Below, in pieces: positions 1 to 5,269 of a DNA stretch of 5,269 nucleotides (within the stretch, counting starts at the first letter, position 1; each line of letters opens with the position of its first letter). Where the stretch lies: positions 1 through 5,269 of the forward strand of contig JAOPWG010000496.1 of NCBI GenBank assembly GCA_025965775.1. The letters are read 5' to 3'. A program made the translations under genes and the position numbers. Source of the stretch: Modestobacter sp. (GTDB lineage: Bacteria; Actinomycetota; Actinomycetes; Mycobacteriales; Geodermatophilaceae). Under the pieces are notes generated by a model. The model was not told the origin of the DNA and made no database searches. It was given only the letters and a program-made list of their open reading frames with translations.

Positions 1-612
1 GCCGGCCGCCTGCACGGCGACCACCCGGACGCCGGGACGGCGGGCGCGCACCGCGGCGGCGACGCCGGAGACCAGCCCGCCACCGCCGGTGCCGACCACC
101 ACCGTGGCCACGTCCGGGCACTGGTCGAGGACCTCCAGGCCGACCGTGCCCTGCCCGGCGATGACGTCGGGGTGGTCGAAGGGGTGGATGAACACCGGGC
201 CGGTCTCCGCGGCGAACGCCATCGCACCGGCCATCGCCTCGGTCAGGGTCGGGCCGACCAGCCGCACGGTGGCGCCGTAGCCGCGGGTGGCCGCGACCTT
301 GGGCAGCGGCGCGCTCTCGGGCATGAACACCGTGGCCTCGGCGCCCAGCTGCCGGGCGGCCAGCGCCACGCCCTGGGCGTGGTTCCCGGCGCTGGCGGCG
401 ACCACGCCACGGGCCCGCTCGGCGTCGGTGAGCCGGGCGATCCTGGTGTAGGCGCCACGGATCTTGAACGAGCCGGCCCGTTGGAGGTTCTCGCACTTGA
501 GCCACACGGGACCGCCGACCCGCTGGGCCAGCCCGCGGGAGTGCTCCAACGGCGTCCGCCGCACCACCCCGGCCAGCAGCTGCGCGGCCGCCTCGACGTC
601 TGCTCCGCTCAC
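1..612 (-). CDS. ilvA: Threonine dehydratase (threonine ammonia-lyase), N-terminal part, truncated by window edge
   Basis: PLP-dependent fold-type II enzyme that deaminates L-threonine to 2-oxobutyrate, the entry step to isoleucine in biosynthetic forms; cytosolic. Seen: 204 codons in frame to the left edge with no stop. The hallmark SFKIRGA motif puts the Schiff-base lysine at K50. The SAGNHAQG motif (residues 74-81) contacts the substrate/PLP, and the glycine-rich PLP-phosphate loop GTGGGG is at 174-179. The C-terminal part of the catalytic domain and any ACT regulatory domain lie outside the window, so the biosynthetic (feedback-inhibited) and catabolic (TdcB-like) types cannot be separated. 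I chose GTG at 612-610 because the family pattern (about 20 residues before the RRTPLE segment) begins there. An in-frame GTG at 621-619 would add three residues. Neither has a good ribosome binding site. The gene is divergent from the MoxR gene. A serine/threonine dehydratase of another subfamily is the main alternative. Confidence 0.9.
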   Translation of the reverse strand, partial: MSGADVEAAAQLLAGVVRRTPLEHSRGLAQRVGGPVWLKCENLQRAGSFKIRGAYTRIARLTDAERARGVVAASAGNHAQGVALAARQLGAEATVFMPESAPLPKVAATRGYGATVRLVGPTLTEAMAGAMAFAAETGPVFIHPFDHPDVIAGQGTVGLEVLDQCPDVATVVVGTGGGGLVSGVAAAVRARRPGVRVVAVQAAG

Positions 613-744
613 CAGGGGCACTGCACCGGAACCGGACACGGCCCGATCCTGGCAGGTCGCCCGGGCCGGCCCAGCTCCCGGACCGGCCACGACCGAGGGA
701 CGACGGACTCCCGACTGTCACCGGCCCGTCGTACCGTGGTCGAG
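613..744. other. Divergent intergenic region between ilvA and the MoxR gene
   Basis: These 132 bp separate two divergent start codons, so any promoters for both genes must lie here or inside the flanking genes. I see a candidate rightward promoter (711-737) and an imperfect inverted repeat (697-706 with 726-735). I found no convincing -10/-35 pair for the leftward ilvA gene and no Shine-Dalgarno sequence ahead of either start. Nothing here suggests an RNA gene. An open frame crosses the region in the MoxR frame, but it continues antisense into ilvA and is not credible coding sequence. Confidence 0.7.
711..737 (+). promoter_or_regulatory. Candidate promoter for the MoxR-VWA-GNAT cluster, leaderless type
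   Basis: TACCGT at 732-737 fits the actinobacterial -10 pattern TAnnnT. CCGACT at 711-716 matches TTGACT at four of six positions, with a 15-bp spacer that is a little short. Transcription starting about 7 nt after the -10 would begin at or next to the GTG at 745. That gives a leaderless mRNA and explains why no Shine-Dalgarno sequence precedes this start. The -10 match is short and could be chance. Confidence 0.35.
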
Positions 745-2223
745 GTGACGGACGCCGCACCGCTGGGGACCGGATCGTCCCCGACTGCCCCCGCCCCCAC
801 GACCCTCGGCGCGCTCCGCGACAGCGGGGCCGCCTTCCGGCCGGTCAAGGCCGAACTCCGCGCCAACCTGCTCGCCCGGCTCGCCGCCGGCGAGCCCACG
901 CTGCCCGGCATCGTCGGGTTCGAGGACACCGTGCAGCCCGAGGTCGAGCGGGCCCTGATCGCCGGCCACGACCTGGTCCTGCTCGGTGAACGAGGTCAGG
1001 GCAAGACCCGGCTGATCCGCACCCTCGTGGGCCTGCTCGACGAGTGGACCCCCGTCCTGGTCGGCAGCGAGCTCAACGAGCACCCGCTGGCCCCGATCAG
1101 CGTCTGGGCGCACCGGCAGATCGCCGCGCACGGCGACGACACCCCGGTGGGGTGGCTGCACCGCAGCGACCGGTACGGGGAGAAGCTGGCCACGCCGGAC
1201 ACCTCGGTGGGCGACCTGATCGGCGACGTGGACCCGATCAAGGTGGCCGAGGGCCGCACGCTGGGCGACCCGGAGACCGTCCACTACGGCCTGGTACCGC
1301 GCACCAACCGGGGCATCTTCAGCATCAACGAGCTGCCCGACCTGGCCGAGCGGATCCAGGTGGCGCTGCTCAACGTGCTCGAGGAACGCGACATCCAGAT
1401 CCGTGGCTACCGGGTGCGGCTGCCGCTGGACCTGCTGCTCGTGGCGACCGCGAACCCCGAGGACTACACCAACCGCGGGCGGATCATCCCCCCGCTCAAG
1501 GACCGGTTCGGCGCCGAGGTCCGGACCCATTACCCGATCGAGCTGGCCGACGAGATCCAGCTGCTGCACCAGGAGGCGCAGATCACCTGGCAGAGCAGTA
1601 CCGCCGGGAGCAGCGGGCTGGACTCCCCCGTCGTCCCCGAGCACCTGGTCGAGATCATCGCCCGCTTCACGCGTCTGGTCCGCGAGTCCAGCCATGTCGA
1701 CCAGCGGTCCGGGGTCAGTGCCCGCTTCGCCATCGCCGGGCTGGAGACGATCGCCGCCTCCGCCGTCCGCCGGGCCGCGGTGGCCGGCGAGAGCCGACCG
1801 GCCGCCCGGGTGGTCGACCTGCCCAGCGTCGTCCCGGCCAGCCGGGGCAAGGTCGAGTTCGCCGACGCCGGGTCCGACCCCGACGACGAACGGGAGATCG
1901 AGGTCCTCGAGCACCTGTTGCGGCAGGCCACCGCGCAGACCTTCCGGGCGCGCTGCGGTGGGCTGGACCTGACCGGCCTGCAGGAGCACTTCAGCGGCGG
2001 GGACGTCGTGGAGTCCGGCGACCTGGTGCCGGCCGCGGCACTGATGGGCCAGCTGGGCACCATCCCCCGGCTCGCCGAGCTGCTCGGCCGGGTCGGCGTG
2101 CCGGAGGGCGAGCAGTCCGCCGAGCAGGCGGCCGCCGCGGTGGAGTTCGCCCTCGAAGGCCTCTACCTGACCCGGCGGCTGGCCAAGGACACCGACGGCG
2201 GCCGCACCGTGTACGGGGCCTGA
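745..2223 (+). CDS. MoxR/magnesium-chelatase-like AAA+ ATPase, partner of the downstream VWA protein
   Basis: A 492-residue AAA+ ATPase of the helix-2-insert group (MoxR, BchI, NorQ relatives), expected to remodel a client protein by ATP hydrolysis in the cytosol. Seen: Walker A GERGQGKT with K87. The region 156-205, containing GDLIGDVDPIKVAEG and RGIFSINELPDL, is typical of the Rv0958-like subfamily. The Walker B position reads S-I-N-E (193-196), with Asn195 in place of the usual Asp and Glu196 kept. Sensor 1 is in TANPEDYTNRGR (N237). The probable arginine finger is R254 in LKDRFG, and the sensor 2 arginine is R327 in GVSARFA. Residues 335-492 are a helical tail with an acidic stretch. I placed the start at GTG 745, because an in-frame GTG at 736 overlaps the candidate -10 and the longer open frame would be antisense to ilvA. 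Such genes are often labelled magnesium chelatase, but no chlorophyll genes are visible and a chelatase role is unlikely. Confidence 0.9.
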   Translation: MTDAAPLGTGSSPTAPAPTTLGALRDSGAAFRPVKAELRANLLARLAAGEPTLPGIVGFEDTVQPEVERALIAGHDLVLLGERGQGKTRLIRTLVGLLDEWTPVLVGSELNEHPLAPISVWAHRQIAAHGDDTPVGWLHRSDRYGEKLATPDTSVGDLIGDVDPIKVAEGRTLGDPETVHYGLVPRTNRGIFSINELPDLAERIQVALLNVLEERDIQIRGYRVRLPLDLLLVATANPEDYTNRGRIIPPLKDRFGAEVRTHYPIELADEIQLLHQEAQITWQSSTAGSSGLDSPVVPEHLVEIIARFTRLVRESSHVDQRSGVSARFAIAGLETIAASAVRRAAVAGESRPAARVVDLPSVVPASRGKVEFADAGSDPDDEREIEVLEHLLRQATAQTFRARCGGLDLTGLQEHFSGGDVVESGDLVPAAALMGQLGTIPRLAELLGRVGVPEGEQSAEQAAAAVEFALEGLYLTRRLAKDTDGGRTVYGA

Positions 2224-2238
2224 CACGTGGGCGAGCGT

Positions 2239-2298
2239 GCGAGCTCACGGATGAGCAGAGCCGCTGCGCGAGCGCGGCCGACGAGCGCCGGCGAGGAG
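2239..2298 (+). repeat. Dispersed intergenic repeat, copy A
   Basis: This stretch matches 4789-4848 at 47 of 60 positions without gaps. The best conserved blocks are GCGAGCTCAC at the left, CGCGGCCGA in the middle and GCGAGGAG at the right. It fills most of the 80-bp gap between the ATPase stop and the VWA start, and its right end supplies the VWA Shine-Dalgarno sequence. It also contains GCCGC/GCGGC arms that could form a short hairpin (about 2260-2278), but copy B does not keep the left arm. It is open in the VWA frame, so an automatic start call could wrongly extend the VWA protein into it. Similarity to Geodermatophilaceae repeats is from memory. Confidence 0.7.
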
Positions 2299-2299
2299 G
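2293..2299 (+). promoter_or_regulatory. Ribosome binding site of the VWA gene
   Basis: GAGGAGG is a near-perfect anti-16S match 4 nt before ATG 2304. It fixes that start against the longer open frame upstream. The spacing is a little shorter than usual. The site is formed by the right end of repeat copy A. Confidence 0.7.
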
Positions 2300-2303
2300 A
2301 CTC

Positions 2304-4301
2304 ATGAGTCGTGGGCGCCCGGGCCGGGGGTACCGGTACGGCCGGTGGCACGGCGGCCCGGACCCGCTCGCCCCGCCGTACGACGTGGCGGCGGCCGTCG
2401 ACGAGCTGGGTGACCAGGTGCTGGGCGGCAGCGGGGTCCGTGAGGCCCTGCGCGACCTGCTCCGGCGCGGCATCGACGGGCGGGCCGGGCTGGACCAGCT
2501 GCGCCGCTCGGTACGGGACCGGCTGCGGCAGGCCCGGCAGGCCGGGCGGATGGACGGCACGCTGGAGCAGGTCCGCGAGCTGCTGGACCGGGCGCTGGCC
2601 GCCGAGCGCCGCGAGCTGTTCCCCGACCCCGACGACGCCGCCCGGCTCGCCGAGTCCGAGCTCGACGCCCTCCCCGAGGACACCGCGGGCGCCGTCCGGG
2701 CGCTCAAGGACCACACCTGGCGCTCGGCGGAGGCCGCGCAGGCCTACCAGGAGATCGAGGACCTGCTGCGGCGGGAGGTGCTGGACAGCTCCTTCCAGGG
2801 CATGAAGCAGGCGCTGCAGGCCATGCAGGACGGCGACAGCGCCGGCATGCAGGCGGTCAAGGACATGGTCGCGGACCTGTCCGCCCTGGTCGACGCGCAC
2901 AACCGGGGCGAGGACACCAGCCAGCAGTTCGCCGACTTCATGGACAAGCACGGCCAGTTCTTCCCCGACGATCCCCAGTCGGTGGAGGAGCTGATCGACT
3001 CACTGGCCCGCCGGGCCGCCGCCCAGGAACGGATGCTGGCCGGGCTGTCCCCCGACCAGCGGGCCGAGCTGCAGGACCTGATGGCCCAGGCGATGGACGA
3101 CCTGGGGCTGCAGAGTGAGATGACGCATCTGTCCGACGCGCTGCGCCAGGCCCGGCCGGACCTCCCCTGGGGTCAGCGCGGCTCGGTGCCCGACGGCGAG
3201 CAGGGCCTGGGCATGGGCGACGCCACCACCGCGGTCGCCGAGCTCGCCGACCTGGAGGCGCTGTCCTCCCAGCTCTCCCAGGGCTACGCCGGTGCGTCCC
3301 TGGCCGACATCGACGAGGAGCTGCTGGAGCAGGCCCTGGGCCGGCCGGCGGTCGACGACCTGGCCGCGCTGCGCCGGCTCGAGCGCGAGCTGGAGCGGCA
3401 GGGCTACCTGGAGCGCTCCGAGGGCAAGCTGGAGCTCTCCCCCAAGGCCGTCCGCCGGCTGGGCGCCACGGCGCTGCGGCGGGTGTTCGCCCGCTTGTCG
3501 GCCACCGGGCGCGGTGAGCACGACGTCGCCGACGCGGGCGCCGCCGGTGAGCTGACCGGGGCCTCGCGGGAGTGGCGGTTCGGTGACGAGCAGCCGCTGG
3601 ACGTCGTCCGCACGGTGCGCAACGCCGTCCTGCGCACCGCCGGCGGTCCCCGGGAGGAGGGGCAGCGGCGGGTGCGGATCGCCGTCGAGGACTTCGAGGT
3701 GGTGGAGACCGAGCGGCGCACCGGCGCCGCGGTCGCCCTGCTGGTCGACCTGTCGTACTCGATGGCGCTGCGCGGCACGTGGGGCGCGGCCAAGTCCACG
3801 GCGATGGCGCTGCACTCACTGGTGACCACCCGCTATCCCCAGGACGCCATCGAGATCATCGGCTTCTCCTCCACCGCGCAGGTGCTCCGCCCGGAGACCC
3901 TGGCCGAGCTGTCGGTGGACACACTGCAGGGCACCAACCTGCAGCACGGCCTGATGCTGGCCCGCCGGTTCCTGGCCCGGCACCACGACGCCGAGCCGGT
4001 GGTCCTGGTGGTCACCGACGGTGAGCCGACGGCCCACCTCGAGGACGACGGGACGCCGTACTTCTGCTGGCCGCCGATGCCGGAGACGATCGCCAAGACA
4101 GTCGCCGAGGTCGAACGGGTGGCGCGGTCGGGGGCGACGATCAACGTCTTCGCCCTGGATCCGGAGCCGGCGCTGGTCGACTTCGTGCACCAGATCACCT
4201 CGCGGGCCGGCGGCCGGGTGTTCACCCCCGACAGCGACCGGCTCGGCGAGTACGTCGTGTCCGACTACCTGCGCGTGCGGAAGGGGCGGCGGGGGCGCTG
4301 A
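2304..4301 (+). CDS. VWA-domain protein with long helical N-terminal region, partner of the MoxR ATPase
   Basis: A 665-residue protein whose C-terminal part (about 475-655) is a von Willebrand factor A domain with a complete MIDAS metal site. The site has D482-L-S484-Y-S486 (DxSxS), T544 in GTNLQ and D572 in TDGEPT. The segment after the third motif, with PYFCWPPMPETI, is typical of the Rv0959-like family as I recall it. No signal peptide or membrane segment is seen, so it should be cytosolic. The first 470 residues are mostly amphipathic, charged helices (clear around 30-110 and 150-300). A stretch at about 350-400 reads like a small winged-helix-type segment (GYLERSEGKLELSPKAV), but this is only a resemblance. 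The length is close to that of Rv0959. The protein likely acts as adaptor or client selector for the upstream ATPase, as BchD, NorD and CbbO do for their ATPases. The start is set by the strong ribosome binding site at 2293-2299. The tail is basic (RKGRRGR). Confidence 0.9.
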   Translation: MSRGRPGRGYRYGRWHGGPDPLAPPYDVAAAVDELGDQVLGGSGVREALRDLLRRGIDGRAGLDQLRRSVRDRLRQARQAGRMDGTLEQVRELLDRALAAERRELFPDPDDAARLAESELDALPEDTAGAVRALKDHTWRSAEAAQAYQEIEDLLRREVLDSSFQGMKQALQAMQDGDSAGMQAVKDMVADLSALVDAHNRGEDTSQQFADFMDKHGQFFPDDPQSVEELIDSLARRAAAQERMLAGLSPDQRAELQDLMAQAMDDLGLQSEMTHLSDALRQARPDLPWGQRGSVPDGEQGLGMGDATTAVAELADLEALSSQLSQGYAGASLADIDEELLEQALGRPAVDDLAALRRLERELERQGYLERSEGKLELSPKAVRRLGATALRRVFARLSATGRGEHDVADAGAAGELTGASREWRFGDEQPLDVVRTVRNAVLRTAGGPREEGQRRVRIAVEDFEVVETERRTGAAVALLVDLSYSMALRGTWGAAKSTAMALHSLVTTRYPQDAIEIIGFSSTAQVLRPETLAELSVDTLQGTNLQHGLMLARRFLARHHDAEPVVLVVTDGEPTAHLEDDGTPYFCWPPMPETIAKTVAEVERVARSGATINVFALDPEPALVDFVHQITSRAGGRVFTPDSDRLGEYVVSDYLRVRKGRRGR

Positions 4302-4308
4302 ACGGGTC

Positions 4309-4314
4309 GGGGAG
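4309..4314 (+). promoter_or_regulatory. Ribosome binding site of the GNAT gene
   Basis: GGGGAG lies 9 nt before GTG 4324, a good actinobacterial spacing. It decides the start in favour of this GTG and against the longer frame that overlaps the VWA gene. Confidence 0.6.
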
Positions 4315-4323
4315 ACTGGTGCG

Positions 4324-4788
4324 GTGAGCACGGAGGCGCAGCCCGGGACGGTCACCATCGAGCAGGTCGATCCTGCGGCCACCTACGACCTGCGCGCCCG
4401 CGTGCTGCGTCCCGGGCGCCCGGTCCAGATCACCGGCGACGACGCCCCGTTCACCCTCCACCTGGCCGCCCGTACCGGGGACGGCGAGGTCGTGGGCGTC
4501 GTCCGGTTCCACCCCCAGGACTGCCCGTGGCAGGTGGCCGAGGCGGCCTGGCAGCTGCGCGGGATGGCCACGGACCCGCGGGTCCGGGGGCTGGGGGCCG
4601 GTCGCGCGCTGGTGGCCGAGGGGCTGTCCCGGGTGGTGGCCCGCGGCGGCGACCTCGTCTGGTGCGACGCGCGGGCCTCAGCGGTCGGCTTCTACCAGCG
4701 GATCGGCTTCACCGTGGTCACCGAGCCCTACGACCTGCGCCCGGTGGGCCCGCACCTGGGCATGGTCGTGGAGCTGCCGATCCGGTGA
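4324..4788 (+). CDS. GNAT family N-acetyltransferase
   Basis: A 154-residue single-domain protein of the GCN5-related acetyltransferase fold, which moves an acetyl group from acetyl-CoA to an amine. Seen: the beta4/motif A segment WQLRGMATDPRVRGLGAG, where R88-G-L-G91-A-G93 fits the R/Q-x-x-G-x-G/A pyrophosphate-binding loop, followed by helix ALVAEGLSRVVARG. The later GFYQRIGF motif (near 120-127) is the usual GNAT end signature. The substrate cannot be read from the sequence; both small molecules and protein termini or lysines are possible. The start lies 22 nt after the VWA stop with its own ribosome binding site, so the gene is probably in one transcript with the ATPase-VWA pair. A functional link to them is only inferred from position. 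It is convergent with the DUF2252 gene. Confidence 0.88.
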   Translation: MSTEAQPGTVTIEQVDPAATYDLRARVLRPGRPVQITGDDAPFTLHLAARTGDGEVVGVVRFHPQDCPWQVAEAAWQLRGMATDPRVRGLGAGRALVAEGLSRVVARGGDLVWCDARASAVGFYQRIGFTVVTEPYDLRPVGPHLGMVVELPIR

Positions 4789-4848
4789 GCGAGCTCACCC
4801 ATGGGCGCAGCACCTCCGTGAACGCGGCCGAACAGCGCCAGCGAGGAG
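4789..4848 (+). repeat. Dispersed intergenic repeat, copy B
   Basis: Matches 2239-2298 at 47 of 60 positions without gaps. It begins right after the GNAT stop codon and ends two bases before the DUF2252 stop codon, so it makes up almost the whole gap between these convergent genes. The GCGAGGAG end is kept, but no plus-strand gene follows, so here it cannot serve as a ribosome binding site. No T-tract or strong hairpin marks it as a classical terminator. Confidence 0.7.
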
Positions 4849-4849
4849 A

Positions 4850-5269
4850 TCACCGGAGCGGGTGGGCTCCGCTGGAGCTGATCCCGGGGATCCGGCCGGC
4901 GCGGAAGGCGTTGACGAACAGCCGGTGATCCTCCCGGGTGCGCGCGGCGTAGTCGTGGGCGAAGGCGATCAGGTCGGCGATGAACTCCTCGCGCCGGTCG
5001 CCGATCATCGTGGTGATCGCCTCCTCGGTCTGGAAGTCCACCAGTGAGTGGTCGCTGTCCAGGTCGCCCACGCAGTGCGTCTTCGCGGTGGCCCGGCCGA
5101 GCTGGGCGACCACCGGCAGGATCTCCTCCGGCTCGGTCAGCTCCTCCCAGTCCAGGTCCAGCTCGTACGGGGACAGCTCGGCGACGACGAAGCCCACCCC
5201 GCCGATCTCGGTGTGCCCGATGAACGGCGAGGCGTGCGCCTGCAGGGCCCGCTGGCTGATCGCCGTCCG
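4850..5269 (-). CDS. DUF2252 family protein, C-terminal part, truncated by window edge
   Basis: The last 139 residues of a minus-strand gene that runs off the right edge; the frame is open from the edge to TGA at 4852-4850. DUF2252 proteins are about 400-450 residues in many bacteria, have a distant kinase/phosphotransferase-like fold, and have no settled function. What points to the family is the order QRALQAHASPFIGHT, then FVVAELSPYELDLDW, then a helical stretch with GRATAKTHC, and at the end DLIAFAHDYAARTREDHRLF followed by an AFRAGRI-like end. This resembles the family's C-terminal pattern (GQRxLQ, RQL, LARAHARSGD, YADQxERD, VxSGRI) from memory. The usual histidine position is present in AKTHC, but the flanking residues differ from the common ARAHARSG form. 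A GTG at 5197 is internal to the domain and is not the real start. The gene is convergent with the GNAT gene. Confidence 0.68.
   Translation of the reverse strand, partial: RTAISQRALQAHASPFIGHTEIGGVGFVVAELSPYELDLDWEELTEPEEILPVVAQLGRATAKTHCVGDLDSDHSLVDFQTEEAITTMIGDRREEFIADLIAFAHDYAARTREDHRLFVNAFRAGRIPGISSSGAHPLR

Noticed and set aside
664..688. Inverted repeat GGCCGG / CCGGCC with a 13-nt loop in the divergent gap
   Set aside because: It is short, made only of G and C in a very GC-rich region, and not placed at a promoter element; chance is the simpler reading.
172..744. N-terminal extension of the ATPase frame
   Set aside because: It would run antisense through most of ilvA and gives no recognisable protein sequence; the family's start lies shortly before the conserved region.
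718..2226. 502-codon open frame antisense to the ATPase gene
   Set aside because: Composition (Gly, Asp, Gln, Val, Arg rich) is what a mirrored GC-rich gene gives, and no family motif is seen.
1044..2303. Open frame reading continuously into the VWA gene from inside the ATPase gene
   Set aside because: It lies in another frame of a well-supported ATPase gene, has low-complexity Pro/Arg/Gly/Ala composition, and the VWA start at 2304 has a strong ribosome binding site. High GC leaves off-frames without stops.
745..4301. Magnesium chelatase subunits for chlorophyll or cobalt chelation
   Set aside because: The ATPase fits the Rv0958-like group better than BchI, and no large chelatase subunit or tetrapyrrole gene is present in the window.
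4854..4871. Hairpin CGGAGC / GCTCCG with a 6-nt loop as a terminator between the convergent genes
   Set aside because: The stem is only 6 bp, lies inside the last codons of the DUF2252 gene and has no T-tract on either strand.
4862..5047. Small plus-strand frame downstream of repeat copy B, which has GAGGAG at its end
   Set aside because: It is antisense to the DUF2252 gene, the ribosome binding site is 13 nt away from the GTG, and the peptide shows no known pattern.

Overview
The window comes from a very GC-rich actinobacterium. Codon third positions are almost all G or C, GTG starts are common, and several gene families have actinobacterial counterparts. A degenerate intergenic repeat resembles dispersed repeats I associate with Geodermatophilaceae (Blastococcus, Geodermatophilus, Modestobacter). 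That family assignment is an inference from memory and was not tested.

Layout from left to right: (1) the 5' two-thirds or less of a PLP-dependent threonine dehydratase gene (ilvA type) on the minus strand, running off the left edge. (2) A 132-bp divergent gap with a possible promoter for the rightward genes. (3) A rightward cluster of a MoxR/magnesium-chelatase-like AAA+ ATPase (745-2223), a von Willebrand factor A (VWA) protein with a long helical N-terminal region (2304-4301), and a small GNAT acetyltransferase (4324-4788). (4) The 3' end of a DUF2252-family gene on the minus strand, convergent with the cluster and running off the right edge.

The ATPase and VWA genes form the classic AAA+/MIDAS pairing seen in BchI/BchD, NorQ/NorD and CbbQ/CbbO. 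The closest described relatives I recall are M. tuberculosis Rv0958 and Rv0959, a conserved but functionally undefined pair. The likely mechanism is ATP-driven remodelling of a client protein, with the VWA protein as adaptor. The client is not identifiable from the window. The GNAT gene is 22 nt downstream and probably co-transcribed.

The most unusual structure is a pair of related about 60-bp sequences (47/60 identical) that fill two of the intergenic gaps. One sits between the ATPase and VWA genes and carries the latter's Shine-Dalgarno sequence. The other fills the whole 61-bp gap between the convergent GNAT and DUF2252 genes. Other points worth a look are an Asn in place of the Walker B Asp of the ATPase, and a promoter placed to give a leaderless ATPase transcript.
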